DNA of 64,000 bases, taken from the NCBI RefSeq assembly GCF_023487995.1, contig NZ_JAMFKN010000002.1:610618-674617 (forward strand). The letters are read 5' to 3'. The position numbers and the translations under genes are program-made. The stretch is from Thermohalobaculum sediminis. Its GTDB lineage: Bacteria; Pseudomonadota; Alphaproteobacteria; Rhodobacterales; Rhodobacteraceae. Positions 55,640 through 64,000 of this stretch are shown piece by piece (within the stretch, counting starts at the first letter, position 1; each line of letters starts with the position of its first letter). The notes beneath the pieces are model-generated. The model made no database searches. It saw only the letters and a program-made list of their open reading frames with translations, and was not told where the DNA came from.

Positions 55640-57100
55640 ATGGCGCGCTGGCGACCGCGCGGCGGCTTCCTGATCGCCCTTGCGCTGCTCGGCATGGTCG
55701 CGCTCGTCGCCCTCGCCTATCTCGGCCAGCGCCGCGATGCCCGCAGCCTCGAGGCGCTGGGTGCCGACAACACGCTGTGGCATGTCGCTGGCCTCGATCG
55801 CGAGCTGCTGCGCTTCACCCGCGCCGTGGCGAGGGCGTCGGCCGCGCGGCCGGGCACCGAGCGCGCGGCGCGAATCGCCGAGGTCTCGTTCCGCTTCGAC
55901 CTTCTTTGGAGCCGGATGGTCGCCTCGACCTCCGGACCGATCGGGGCCCGCCTCGCCGCGGTCGACAGCTCGGCGGTGCTGCCCGGCCTGATGGAGCTCC
56001 TGCATCGGCACGAAGCGCGCGCGGCCGCGTTCGACCCGGGCGATGCCGGCGGCAACGAGGCCATGCTGGCCGAGTTCGAGGCGTTCGAGCGCGCGGTCAA
56101 CGGGCTCGCCGCCCTCGCCGACCGCGCCGAGCAGAGCCGGACGCAGGAAATCCACGGCGCGATGCTGGCAAGCTCTGTTGCGATCAAGGGCGCGGGGATC
56201 CTCGCGCTGGTCCTCAGCGGCCTGATCGTCGCCGCCCACCGCCGCCAGGCGCGGCGCGACGCCGGCCGGCTGCGCGAGATCCGCGCGCAGGCGATGCGCG
56301 CCGAGGCGGCCTCGCTGACCCGCGAGCGCTTCCTCGCCATGGTCAGCCACGAGCTGCGCACGCCGATGAACGGCGTTCTCGGCATGATCTCGCTGCTGCG
56401 GGCGTCGCAGCTCGGGCCGGTTCAGGCGCTCTACGCCCGCCACGCCTGCCGCTCGGGCCACATCATGCTGGGCGCCATCGAGGCGCTGCTCGACATGTCC
56501 GAGCTGCGCGACGGGCGGCTGAGCCTCGACCACGCCGAGTTCTCGCTGGCCGAACTTGCCCGCGCGATCGAGGACCGGCTCGAGCCACTGGCCCATCCCG
56601 GGGCGGTGCTGCCGCGGGTCGATCCCGGGGACAGGCCGGCCGCGCGCCATGCGGGCGACCTGCGGCGGACCGCCCAGCTTGCCGCGCAGATGCTGTTCCA
56701 CGCGGGCGACACCCTCGGCGCTACGGACTGCCACTGCCGCCTGGGGACGGTCGGCGCGCAGCTCGTCATCGCCATCACTATCACGGACCGCACGCGGCTG
56801 CGTTGGCCGGTCGAGACGATCCTCGATCCCACCACCCTAGGCGGCTGCGGGCTCGCCGGCGACGCGTCGGGTCTCACCGTCGCGCGCGAGCTCATCGCGC
56901 TGATGCGGGGAAGCGCCTCGGTCGCGCATCTCGACGGCGGGGCCTGCGAACTCGCCATCGCGATTCCTGCTCCGGCGGCCTGCGGCGCCGCGCCGCGGCG
57001 GCGGGGAGGTGCGCATCTCGGGGCAGGGGCCGCGGCGTCCCCGCCGCAGTCCTCCGCCGGCACTGCCGCGGATACAGGCGCCGCGCGATGCGGGCGCTGA
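55640..57100 (+). CDS. Histidine kinase-like sensor with degenerate ATPase domain
   Basis: A 486-aa membrane protein: first hydrophobic segment about residues 9-25, a periplasmic sensor domain (about 30-180), second segment about 187-200, then HisKA with RFLAMVSHELRTPMNGVLGM (phospho-His about residue 237). The following domain has no recognisable N-box Asn or DXGXG motif; RTAQLAAQMLFHAGD and GLTVARELIALMRGSAS mark where they should lie. It may bind no ATP, acting only as a phosphate acceptor or scaffold. It ends in a Gly/Ala/Arg-rich tail. The gene follows a periplasmic protein gene. Confidence 0.82.
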   Translation: MARWRPRGGFLIALALLGMVALVALAYLGQRRDARSLEALGADNTLWHVAGLDRELLRFTRAVARASAARPGTERAARIAEVSFRFDLLWSRMVASTSGPIGARLAAVDSSAVLPGLMELLHRHEARAAAFDPGDAGGNEAMLAEFEAFERAVNGLAALADRAEQSRTQEIHGAMLASSVAIKGAGILALVLSGLIVAAHRRQARRDAGRLREIRAQAMRAEAASLTRERFLAMVSHELRTPMNGVLGMISLLRASQLGPVQALYARHACRSGHIMLGAIEALLDMSELRDGRLSLDHAEFSLAELARAIEDRLEPLAHPGAVLPRVDPGDRPAARHAGDLRRTAQLAAQMLFHAGDTLGATDCHCRLGTVGAQLVIAITITDRTRLRWPVETILDPTTLGGCGLAGDASGLTVARELIALMRGSASVAHLDGGACELAIAIPAPAACGAAPRRRGGAHLGAGAAASPPQSSAGTAADTGAARCGR

Positions 57101-57116
57101 TCTCGCCTCGCCGGTT

Positions 57117-57836
57117 TCAGGGCGAGCGCGCCGCGCCCGCGCCGCCCGGCGCCGCCGAGACCGCGAGCGGCTGCTCGATCTCGCGCAGCAGCTTGCGCAG
57201 GATCGCCTGCGGATAGGCGTCGAACCCCTCCGCCACCTCGACGAAGGCGCCGGGGCCCGCGATCACCTGGGTCATGTACTCTTCCAGCGGGTCGGGGTCG
57301 GCGCCGCGGATCACCAGCGCGTTGATCGTGTAGCCCGCCGCGGCAACCGCCCGCGAGACGTCGCGCGGGCGCTGACCCTCGTTCGACGCGCCGTCGCCCG
57401 AGATGTCGATCACCCGCCGCCCGCAGGGCTCGGGCGCCTCGGCGCCGATGGCGTGGGCATGGGCGATCGCCTCGCCGATGGCGGTCGAGAAGTTGCGCCA
57501 TGCCCGCGGGCTCGCGCGCACCGCCGCCGCGAAGGCCTGCGCCGAGGCGGCGTCGGTCACCCGGTGCCAGCCCACCATCTGGCGCTGGCGCGAGACCCCC
57601 GACCATTGCGTCAGCGTCGCCAGCACCCCGCCCTCGACCCCGGCGATGGCCGCGGCCACCGACGGGCTGGCGAAGGCGTCGGCAAGCCCGCCCATCTGGA
57701 TCGCGAACTCGTCCGCATCGACCGAGCCGGAGACGTCCACCGCGAGGATCAGCTCGAGCCCGCAGGCCCCCGCCGCCGGCGCCGCAAGCCACACGACACC
57801 CGCCAGCGCAAGCCCCGCCGCCGCGCGCGCGGTCAT
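57117..57836 (-). CDS. DUF1194 protein (von Willebrand A-like), second of a pair
   Basis: A 239-aa exported protein (signal about residues 1-23) with LILAVDVSGSVDADEFAIQM, a MIDAS-like DXSXS, then PCGRRVIDISGDGASNEG and TINALVIRGADPDPLEEYM, and PGAFVEVAEGFDAYPQAILR, which are DUF1194 features. It overlaps the first copy by four bases (ATGA), so the two are co-translated. It converges with the kinase-like gene, 16 bases apart. Confidence 0.88.
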   Translation of the reverse strand: MTARAAAGLALAGVVWLAAPAAGACGLELILAVDVSGSVDADEFAIQMGGLADAFASPSVAAAIAGVEGGVLATLTQWSGVSRQRQMVGWHRVTDAASAQAFAAAVRASPRAWRNFSTAIGEAIAHAHAIGAEAPEPCGRRVIDISGDGASNEGQRPRDVSRAVAAAGYTINALVIRGADPDPLEEYMTQVIAGPGAFVEVAEGFDAYPQAILRKLLREIEQPLAVSAAPGGAGAARSP

Positions 57837-58549
57837 CGCGCCGCCTCGCCGCCCGCGTCCATGCCGACCACCAGCTCGGCGTTGATCTCGCGCAGGAGCT
57901 TGCCGATCATCACGTCGCGATAGTCCTCGAAGTCCCGGGCCAGCGCGACGAAGGCGTCGGGGCCCTGCATCACGTGCTCGCGGTAATATATGCCGGGATG
58001 CGGGTAGGCGCCCAGGATCACCAGCCCGTTGATGGTGATGCCGTCGAGCAGCCCCTGGGCGCGGAAATACTCGGGGCCCACGCCGTCGTTGTTCTCGCCA
58101 TCGCCCGAGATGTCGATCACCCGCCGCCCGCAGTCGGGCGCCGTCTCGAACAGCCGCGCGCCGTATTCGACCGCCTTGCCGATGGCGGTGGGGAAGTCGG
58201 AATAGATCCGCTGGTGCGCCCGCAGCCGCCCGGCGAAGGCGCGGACCGCCTCGGGGCTGTCGAGCCGCGTCCACGGGGTCAGCAGGTCCTGCTGGTTGTA
58301 GCCGGACCACTCGTAGGCGATCGCCGCGATATGCGCGCCCTCGGGCGTCAGGATCGCCTCGATCACCTCGGGCCGCTCGAGCGCATGAGCGAGCCCGTCA
58401 AGCTGCAGGCGGTATTCGGCGTCGTTCACGCTCGACGAGATGTCGAGCGCGAAGGCCAGCGCAAGCTTGCAGAAGGCAGCCGCAGGCCCCGGCAACGCCG
58501 CGCCCGCGAGCGCGGCGAGCGAGCCGAGGAGGCGCGCCCGCCGGATCAT
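57833..58549 (-). CDS. DUF1194 protein (von Willebrand A-like), first of a pair
   Basis: A 238-aa exported protein with signal segment (about 8-25) and the MIDAS-like FALDISSSVNDAEYRLQLDG. Other blocks match its partner: DCGRRVIDISGDGENNDGVG, TINGLVILGAYPHP and GPDAFVALARDFEDYRDVMI. Signal peptides indicate periplasmic location. It may bind protein partners through the metal site. Confidence 0.88.
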   Translation of the reverse strand: MIRRARLLGSLAALAGAALPGPAAAFCKLALAFALDISSSVNDAEYRLQLDGLAHALERPEVIEAILTPEGAHIAAIAYEWSGYNQQDLLTPWTRLDSPEAVRAFAGRLRAHQRIYSDFPTAIGKAVEYGARLFETAPDCGRRVIDISGDGENNDGVGPEYFRAQGLLDGITINGLVILGAYPHPGIYYREHVMQGPDAFVALARDFEDYRDVMIGKLLREINAELVVGMDAGGEAAR

Positions 58550-58586
58550 CCCGGCGCCCGCCCCCGCCGCGATGCCGTGGGGCGGC

Positions 58587-59015
58587 TCACCAGCTCCCCG
58601 TGTTCGGCATCGACGCCCATGGCTCGGCCGCCGGAAGCGCGTCGCCGATCTGCAGAAGCTCGACCGAGATGCCGTCCGGCGTCTTGACGAAGGCCATGCG
58701 CCCGTCGCGGGGTGGGCGGTTGATGACGATCCCGCCATCCATCATCTTCTGGCAAGTCTCGTAGATGTTCTCGACGCCATAGGCGAGATGGCCGAAGGCC
58801 CGGCCGTGCCCGTATTCCTCGTCCGAGCCCCAGTTCCAGGTGAGCTCGATCGGCGCGTCGTGCTGGCCCGGGGGAGCGAGGAAGACCAGCGTGAACTTGC
58901 CCGCCTCGTTCTCGTAGCGCCGCGTCTCCTCGAGGCCCAGATAGGTCTTGAACCAGTCCGCGGTCTTGTCCAGGTCGTGAACGCGGATCATGGTGTGGAG
59001 ATATTTGGTCTTCAT
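58587..59015 (-). CDS. gloA: Glyoxalase/lactoylglutathione lyase family protein
   Basis: A 142-aa VOC protein with [40 protein letters not shown] (metal Glu), [19 protein letters not shown] (metal His) and [19 protein letters not shown] (metal Glu), the layout of glyoxalase I, which converts methylglyoxal-glutathione adduct to lactoylglutathione. GAGGGACCACGAC precedes the start. The gene is divergent from thyX. Confidence 0.9.
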   Translation of the reverse strand: MKTKYLHTMIRVHDLDKTADWFKTYLGLEETRRYENEAGKFTLVFLAPPGQHDAPIELTWNWGSDEEYGHGRAFGHLAYGVENIYETCQKMMDGGIVINRPPRDGRMAFVKTPDGISVELLQIGDALPAAEPWASMPNTGSW

Positions 59016-59092
59016 GTCGTGGTCCCTCACGCGGTATATACAATATCTAGGTTGCGCGACTCGGGCCGCGCATCGGGCTCACGGGGGAAGAT

Positions 59093-60007
59093 ATGCCTTT
59101 GACCGCGGAACAACAGGCCGAGATTGAGGCGAGCCGGTCAGAAACGCGCGAGACACGCCGCGTCGTGGCCGAGGGGCTCGAGGCCCGGCTCTACGAGGCG
59201 GTGCCGGTGCTCGACCACGGCTTCGTGCGCGTGATCGACTATATGGGCGACGACGCGGCCATCGTGCAGGCGGCGCGCGTGAGCTACGGGCAGGGCACGC
59301 GCCATTCGCGCGACGATTCCGGGCTGATCCGCTACCTTATGCGGCACTGGCACTCGACGCCCTTCGAGATGTGCGAGATCAAGCTGCACGTGAAGCTGCC
59401 GGTCTTCGTCGCGCGCCAGTGGATCCGCCATCGCACGGCCAACGTGAACGAGTATTCCGCCCGCTACTCGATCCTCGACCGCGAGTTCTACATCCCCGCG
59501 CCCGAACACCTCGCCGCCCAGTCGACCGTCAACAACCAGGGCCGCGGCGCGGTGCTGGAGGGCGAGGAAGCCGCGCGCGTGCTCGAGATCCTGAAGTCGG
59601 ATGCCGGCCGCGCCTATGACCATTACGAGGCGATGCTGGCCCAGGACGGCCAGCAGGGGCTGGCGCGCGAGCTTGCGCGGATGAACCTGCCGGCGAACAT
59701 CTATACCCAGTGGTACTGGAAGATCGACCTTCACAACCTCATGCACTTCCTGCGCCTGCGCGCCGACGCCCACGCGCAATACGAGATCCGCGTCTATGCC
59801 GAGGCGATCTGCGACCTCGTGAAAGCCTGGGTCCCGGTGACCTATGCCGCCTTCGAGGACTACCGGCTGGGGGCCACGCAGTTCTCGGCCAGCGGCATGG
59901 CTTGCCTCAGGCGGATGCTGGCGGGCGAGACGGTGACGCAGGAGAATTCCGGCATGTCGAAAGGCGAGTGGCGCGAGTTCGAGGCGGCGCTGAAGGGTAC
60001 GGCGTGA
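59093..60007 (+). CDS. thyX: FAD-dependent thymidylate synthase ThyX
   Basis: Makes dTMP from dUMP with methylene-THF and FAD. The 304-aa protein carries the ThyX motif [14 protein letters not shown] at residues 112-125, [20 protein letters not shown] before it, and [20 protein letters not shown] and [17 protein letters not shown] after it. The N-terminal helical extension is typical of alphaproteobacterial forms. The stop overlaps the next start in a GTGA junction. Confidence 0.97.
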   Translation: MPLTAEQQAEIEASRSETRETRRVVAEGLEARLYEAVPVLDHGFVRVIDYMGDDAAIVQAARVSYGQGTRHSRDDSGLIRYLMRHWHSTPFEMCEIKLHVKLPVFVARQWIRHRTANVNEYSARYSILDREFYIPAPEHLAAQSTVNNQGRGAVLEGEEAARVLEILKSDAGRAYDHYEAMLAQDGQQGLARELARMNLPANIYTQWYWKIDLHNLMHFLRLRADAHAQYEIRVYAEAICDLVKAWVPVTYAAFEDYRLGATQFSASGMACLRRMLAGETVTQENSGMSKGEWREFEAALKGTA

Positions 60008-60351
60008 GCGAAATCATCCTATACGGCCTCAGGACCTGCGACACCTGCCGCAAGGCGCTGAAGGCGCTCGAGGGGCGGGGCGTGACGTTCAGGGATGTCC
60101 GCGCCGACGGCGTGCCACCCGCCCTGCTGGCCGGATGGATCGCCCGTCTTGGCGCGGACGCCCTCGTCAACCGCGCGAGCACGACATGGCGCGGGCTTCC
60201 CGAGGGCGAGCGCGCAACCGTCGCCACGGCCAAGGGCGCCGCGGCGCTGATCGCCCGCCACCCCGCCCTGATGAAGCGCCCGGTGATCGTGGCGGGGGGC
60301 GAGGTGCATGTGGGGTGGGGCGGGGGTGTCCGTGCGGCCCTGGCGGCGTGA
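60004..60351 (+). CDS. ArsC/Spx (YffB-type) family protein
   Basis: A 115-aa thioredoxin-fold protein starting GTG at 60004 within the thyX stop. [20 protein letters not shown] has a CXXC-like pair, [20 protein letters not shown] and [13 protein letters not shown] follow, and [20 protein letters not shown] gives the typical cis-Pro region. The YffB group lacks arsenate reductase function in vivo; the real role is unknown. Likely co-transcribed with thyX. Confidence 0.88.
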   Translation: MSEIILYGLRTCDTCRKALKALEGRGVTFRDVRADGVPPALLAGWIARLGADALVNRASTTWRGLPEGERATVATAKGAAALIARHPALMKRPVIVAGGEVHVGWGGGVRAALAA

Positions 60352-60562
60352 TGCTGAGCGTTCGTCAGGTGGAATCGGGTGGTCGGTGGTCAGAATCCCG
60401 GCCTTAGGATGTGCACGGGATTGCAGGGATAGGCCCTGAGGCAATGCCCATGTGTGGCTCGATGAAGGCTCGGATCGAGCTGAACGTCGTATCGCCATGG
60501 CGGCCGCCAGCACGAGTTCGATGGACATTCCCGGGAATCCGCTGACCGGCGCGGCAGCGCAC

Positions 60563-60964
60563 CTATTGTGCGCCCGGCACCGAAAAGTACAGAAGCGTCA
60601 TCCCGTTCGACTCCTTCGCGTGAAAGTCGACCGGGCTCCCTTCGGCGCGCTCCACCTTGAAGCACGCTGCATCCTGTCCGTAAGCCGAGCCCCACCACGT
60701 CAACTCGTAGCATATCTCAGAGCAGCTGCGATGCCATTTCCCTTCATCATCGCAGGACTCGGCAGCCGCATCATGCATGCGCACGCAGAGGCTTCCATCC
60801 TCGTTCCAGAAAAAGTAATTCGTCAGGCCGCCGGTCTGAATATGCCAAGGCGCCTGAGCCATGAGCTTCTGGGTGTTCTCCGGGCTGAGCGGGTCGGCAA
60901 GCGCGGATGAACTCGCCATCAGGGTTGCCATCGCCAAAAGAGGCGTTCGGGCGAGTGGGAGCAT
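60563..60964 (-). CDS. Exported hypothetical protein with conserved Cys
   Basis: A 133-aa protein with a signal peptide (MLPLARTPLLAMATLMASSS, cleavage near ALADP). The mature part is compact: WHIQTGGLTNYFFWNEDGSL, CVRMHDAAAESCDDEGKWHR, SCSEICYELTWWGSAYGQDA, with five Cys in about 40 residues, suggesting disulfides. GGAGGTGTGCC precedes the ATG. Base composition is lower in GC than neighbouring genes. No family recognised. Confidence 0.7.
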   Translation of the reverse strand: MLPLARTPLLAMATLMASSSALADPLSPENTQKLMAQAPWHIQTGGLTNYFFWNEDGSLCVRMHDAAAESCDDEGKWHRSCSEICYELTWWGSAYGQDAACFKVERAEGSPVDFHAKESNGMTLLYFSVPGAQ

Positions 60965-60996
60965 GGCACACCTCCAACTTCCCCGCTCCCCGCGGG

Positions 60997-61015
60997 CCAA
61001 GGATACAAGCCTTGG
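60997..61015. repeat. Inverted repeat upstream of the exported hypothetical gene
   Basis: CCAAGG (60997-61002) and CCTTGG (61010-61015) flank seven bases. It lies 33-51 bases upstream of the start at 60964 on the minus strand, a plausible regulator site. Confidence 0.4.
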
Positions 61016-61215
61016 GGAGTTTTCACAGGGGTTCTTTCCGCGACCCTCGCGCGACGATGCGTGGCCGCAGCAAGATCTCCCGCATCACCCCCGCCAGCAG
61101 CGCCGGCGGCACGAGGCGCGGAGCCGGCCAATGTCGGCAGGACTGCACACTCTTCTCATTCGCCCCCGCAACGCCTATTCAGAAGCAGGATCCATCGGGG
61201 GCAGGAAGCGAGCGG

Positions 61216-61599
61216 ATGCGCAATGCGGCGATGGTGCTGGGGATCATCGGCGGGATCATCGGGATCTTCGTCGGCTTCTTCGGCTACGGGCTGGTGGTGG
61301 TCGACGCCTTCTTCTCGGGGCTCTCGGACAGCGGGCCGATCAACGAGCATTACGACCGGATCAAGGCGATCAGCCTCGCGGCACCAATCCTCGGCATCGC
61401 GGGCGGCGCGATGGCGCCGGGGCGTCCCGCCATCGCCACCGCCCTCATAGCCGCCTCGTCGGTCGGCATGTACTGGGGATTCGGCTTCACGGTCTTTACC
61501 ATGTTCCCCATCGCGATGTGCGCCACCGCCGCCGTGCTGACGCTGGGCGCCTCGTTCGGCCGGCGCGCCGAGGGAACCAGAGCGGTCCGGCGGGACTGA
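61216..61599 (+). CDS. Small membrane protein, DUF4064-like
   Basis: A 127-aa protein with four hydrophobic segments: MVLGIIGGIIGIFVGFFGYG at the N-terminus, then about residues 50-65, 70-85 and 92-110. The first segment with GIIGGIIG resembles DUF4064 proteins, but the match is by impression only. No operon partner. It converges with the arginase-family gene. Confidence 0.6.
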   Translation: MRNAAMVLGIIGGIIGIFVGFFGYGLVVVDAFFSGLSDSGPINEHYDRIKAISLAAPILGIAGGAMAPGRPAIATALIAASSVGMYWGFGFTVFTMFPIAMCATAAVLTLGASFGRRAEGTRAVRRD

Positions 61600-61649
61600 G
61601 ACGCGCCCTCCGTGGTCCGGGCACGCCGCCGTCCGCCCCGCTGCATTGG

Positions 61650-62411
61650 CTAATCGCTGGTCAGCGCCGCCAGAACGCGGCGGCAGGCCCGCCCCGTCGC
61701 CCCGTCGAGGTCCTTCGAGGGGGACCAGGCGCTGATCGAGACCATGCGGATATCCGTCCCCGCCGCGAAGCCTTCCAGCGCTACCGCCATCTGCGACGCG
61801 GTGGGACCGCCGCGGACCGGGTAGTTGAAGGCCGGGGCCTCGCGCGCGTCGATGACATCGAGGTCGATATGCACCAGAACGGGCCCCTCCAGCGCCAGCG
61901 TCGCAAGCTCTCCAACCCCGATATGGGTGAGGCGTGAGCCCGCCACCGCCTCGGCCTCGAGCGGGTCGAGGTCGCGCCCGTCCACCAGGATCACCCGCTC
62001 CTCGGGAAAGGGGGCGAGGTCCACGCTCTCGCACATCCATTGCGGCCCGCGCCCGACCATCATGGCAAGGGGCATGCCGCCCAGGAACTGCGAGGGCGAG
62101 GTCTGAGGAGTGTTGAAGTCGCCATGCGCGTCGATCCAGACGAGCCATGGCTCGATCCCCGCCGCCCGCATGCCCGAAAGCGCCGGCACCGCCGCGCAGC
62201 AGTCGCCAGCGAGGCTGACCGGCCGCTCGCCCCGCCTCAGCGCGGCCTCGGTGAAGCGAGCGATCGGCCCGTGCAGCCGCGCCATGCTCTCGGCCTCGCG
62301 GTCGGGGATGGAATGCGGGCCGTTGAGGCGTGCGTCGACCGGAGCGTAATCCACGAGGCGGGGCTCGGGATGCTCGAAATACTGGGGCGTGACGATCCAG
62401 GCGTTGCGCAT
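61650..62411 (-). CDS. Arginase/ureohydrolase-family protein with atypical metal site
   Basis: A 253-aa protein of the ureohydrolase fold. WLVWIDAHGDFNTPQTSPSQ supplies the DAHxD metal motif (Asp94, His96, Asp98) and VLVHIDLDVIDAREAPAFNY the second (Asp183, Asp185). The usual GGDHS motif is replaced by SLAGDCCAAV, so the first metal-binding His is Cys71. It may be catalytically different from arginase or agmatinase. Divergent from the exporter gene, separated by 148 bases. Confidence 0.82.
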   Translation of the reverse strand: MRNAWIVTPQYFEHPEPRLVDYAPVDARLNGPHSIPDREAESMARLHGPIARFTEAALRRGERPVSLAGDCCAAVPALSGMRAAGIEPWLVWIDAHGDFNTPQTSPSQFLGGMPLAMMVGRGPQWMCESVDLAPFPEERVILVDGRDLDPLEAEAVAGSRLTHIGVGELATLALEGPVLVHIDLDVIDAREAPAFNYPVRGGPTASQMAVALEGFAAGTDIRMVSISAWSPSKDLDGATGRACRRVLAALTSD

Positions 62412-62559
62412 CTGCGGGCTCCTCGGCGCACGGGCGGGCTCCCCACAGATCATCGGGCGCGGGGACGGTCAAGGGGATGCAGGGTTGCACGGGGCGCGGC
62501 ACGGTTTGCCTTGCGGCAGGTGCAAGCCAGATGGCTATCTGTCGCCCGGAGGTCCTTCC

Positions 62560-63765
62560 ATGCCCAGCCACGTCTCGCTCGTCGCGCTGCTCGCGGCGCT
62601 CACCGCGATCGGCCCATTCGCCATGCAGGCGCTGGCGCCCGCGTTGCCGGCGGTGGCGCGCGATCTTGAGGTGAGTGCGGCGGCCGCACAGCTTCTGCTG
62701 TCGGTGTCGCTTGCGGCGATGGCGGTGGCGACGCTGGTCTGGGGGCCGCTCAGCGACCGGCTGGGACGCCGGCCGGTCCTGATCGGCGCGATGTGGCTCG
62801 CGGCGCTCGGCTCGGCGGCGGCGGGCGTCGCGCCCGATCTGGGCCTCGCGGTAGCGGGCCGGGTGCTGCAGGCGGCGGGTGCGGTCGCCGGCATGGTGCT
62901 GGGACGGGCCATCGCGCAGGATGTCTATGGCCGGCAGGGCGCGGCGGGCGTGATCGGCCAGATCACCGCGGCGATGGTGGTGGCTCCGATGGTGGCGCCC
63001 GTGATCTCGGGCGTCGTGGTCGAGCTCGCCGGCTGGCGCGTGGTCTTCGCGCTGGTCACCGCGGTCGCCGTCGGCCTTGCCCTGCTCGCGCAGGCGCGCC
63101 TGCCCGAAACCGCCCCCCCCGCCGAGCCGCGAGGCTGGATGGATGTCGGGCGCGGCCTCGCCGAGGTGGCCGGGCGCCGCACGTTCTGGGCCTATGCGCT
63201 CTATGGTGTGGGGTCCTTCGCGAGCTTCCTGTTCTTCGTGGGCTCGGCGCCCTTCGTGATGCAGGAGGCCTACGGCATCGGTCCGACCGGCTATGGCCTC
63301 TACTTCATGCTGATCTCGGCCACCTACATGGTCTCGAACATGCTGTGCGGGCCGCTGACGCGCCGGCTGGGCGAGCGTCGCGCGCTACGGGCGGGAGCGG
63401 CCTTCGCCATCGCAGGCGTGGGCGTGGGCGTCGCGCTGGCGCTTGGCGGGGCGGTCCACCCCATGGTCCTGATGCTCCCGATGATGCTGCAGTCGCTGGG
63501 TGCGGGGCTCTCGGTCCCGAACACGATGGCGGGGGCCGTTGGCGCGGCGCCCGACCGCCCTGGTGCCGCGTCGGGGCTCATGGGTTTCTGTCAGTTCCTG
63601 GGCGGCGGGGTGATGGCCCAGGTCGCCGGCTTCCTGCCGCACGGCACCGTGCTGCCGTCGCTGCTGACCATGCAGGGGCTGTTGGTCACTGGGTTCGTGC
63701 TGCACCTCGTGCTGGCCCGCGAGGGGCGGCTCGGGGCCGCCTCGCAGGGCCTCGGGACGCGCTGA
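62560..63765 (+). CDS. MFS transporter, Bcr/CflA (multidrug) type
   Basis: A 401-aa exporter with twelve membrane helices. The start at 62560 gives the family N-terminus LAALTAIGPFAMQALAPALP. WGPLSDRLGRRPVLIGAMW is the loop 2-3 signature of MFS, and GRVLQAAGAVAGMVLGRAIA and GSAPFVMQEAYGIGPTGYGL are Bcr/CflA traits. The substrate is not predictable. It is the last gene before the rRNA promoter. Confidence 0.9.
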   Translation: MPSHVSLVALLAALTAIGPFAMQALAPALPAVARDLEVSAAAAQLLLSVSLAAMAVATLVWGPLSDRLGRRPVLIGAMWLAALGSAAAGVAPDLGLAVAGRVLQAAGAVAGMVLGRAIAQDVYGRQGAAGVIGQITAAMVVAPMVAPVISGVVVELAGWRVVFALVTAVAVGLALLAQARLPETAPPAEPRGWMDVGRGLAEVAGRRTFWAYALYGVGSFASFLFFVGSAPFVMQEAYGIGPTGYGLYFMLISATYMVSNMLCGPLTRRLGERRALRAGAAFAIAGVGVGVALALGGAVHPMVLMLPMMLQSLGAGLSVPNTMAGAVGAAPDRPGAASGLMGFCQFLGGGVMAQVAGFLPHGTVLPSLLTMQGLLVTGFVLHLVLAREGRLGAASQGLGTR

Positions 63766-63808
63766 CGCACCCCCTCGCGGGGCCGCTCAAAAAAGTGGAA
63801 AATGGGTG

Positions 63809-63837
63809 TTGCGCGGTCCGGCGAATCTCCATATAAG
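63809..63837 (+). promoter_or_regulatory. Probable rRNA operon promoter
   Basis: TTGCGC at 63809-63814 and TATAAG at 63832-63837 with exact 17-base spacing. An A-rich tract (AAAAAAGTGGAAAAT, 63789-63803) just upstream may act as an UP element. It begins 44 bases after the exporter stop. Confidence 0.75.
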
Positions 63838-64000
63838 CCGCGCTCACCGGCGACGGAGACCCCTCGGGGACGCGGCGCCGGATGCTCCTGGAAGCGGAGC
63901 CGCTCTTTGACAAGATACTGAAAATGAAGGGATATGCGGGCGGTTTGGTTTGTCTTGGCGACGGACGGATCGACGCATATCGGCCACCTAGGGGTTTCGG
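63838..64000 (+). ncRNA. 5' leader of an rRNA operon, including boxA-like element
   Basis: The leader contains GCTCTTTGACAA (63902-63913), the boxA-like antitermination sequence found ahead of bacterial 16S genes. The 16S rRNA itself is not reached within the window, although the leader reads toward it. Confidence 0.7.

Noticed and set aside
60352..60562. Remnant of a transposase or other gene between the ArsC-like and exported-protein genes
   Set aside because: No reading frame or motif could be tied to a known family and there is no terminal repeat; I see nothing I can support there.
1..64000. CRISPR arrays, prophage or integrative elements, tRNA genes
   Set aside because: No regularly spaced repeats, integrase, phage structural genes, transposases or recognisable tRNA sequences were seen on either strand.

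Overview
This window reads as a stretch of chromosome from a high-GC alphaproteobacterium, most likely a member of the Rhodobacterales. The evidence is the gene content (HrcA next to Rph, glyQ/glyS with a PPDK-like gene downstream, fumC-DUF4169-ribbon-helix-helix-SspB, DUF1194 and DUF2927 proteins), a circularly permuted two-piece tmRNA with the tag ANDNRAPVALAA, and GC-rich codon use throughout. No insertion sequence, prophage, CRISPR array or tRNA gene was found. The window ends in the promoter and leader of an rRNA operon.

Layout. Positions 1-3830 hold the hrcA start and a tightly overlapping plus-strand series (rph, rdgB, RidA-like, a 55-aa membrane protein, hemW, DUF454). Positions 3835-7220 hold mutS and an NYN-domain protein on the minus strand. 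Positions 7392-15190 form a catabolic operon: a GntR/FCD regulator, oxalyl-CoA decarboxylase, formyl-CoA:oxalate CoA-transferase, a formyltransferase-fold protein like the 10-formyl-THF hydrolase domain, formate-THF ligase and a tandem universal stress protein. Positions 15209-18533 hold a complete tripartite tricarboxylate transporter (TctC, TctB, TctA). The same palindrome, TGGTATACCA, lies in front of both units, so one regulator probably controls uptake and oxalate/C1 breakdown together.

Positions 18571-24557 are mixed: a quinone oxidoreductase-like protein, carbonic anhydrase, asd, a frameshifted DUF488 gene, an iron-type ABC permease and a TetR regulator. Positions 24721-32937 carry glyQ, a small membrane-anchored protein, an isochorismatase-fold hydrolase, glyS (with an internal low-GC segment), a divergent PPDK-like enzyme and meaB. 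Positions 33203-38385 carry a SleB-type cell-wall hydrolase, folB, glnE and an enoyl-CoA hydratase.

Positions 38475-48868 are nearly all minus strand and look like an envelope or stress module: a zinc-ribbon membrane protein, SelO, an SPFH/GYF protein, three tandem DUF2927 lipoproteins, DUF805, TelA, an XpaC-like protein and a 44-aa membrane peptide, with a frameshifted SRAP gene on the opposite strand. Positions 49020-51854 hold a ChaN-like lipoprotein, TusA, a solitary SoxX-type cytochrome and CcdA. Positions 51871-55012 hold the RHH, DUF4169, fumC, sspB and ssrA genes; the tmRNA and the ClpXP adaptor that recognises its tag are neighbours. Positions 55141-63765 hold a molybdopterin-domain-like protein with a degenerate histidine kinase, two von Willebrand-type DUF1194 proteins, a glyoxalase, thyX, an ArsC-like protein, two uncharacterised proteins, an atypical arginase-family protein and a Bcr/CflA-type exporter.

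The calls rest on reading conserved motifs by eye. Protein family names are recognition, not database hits. Two frameshifts in otherwise intact conserved genes may be sequencing errors.
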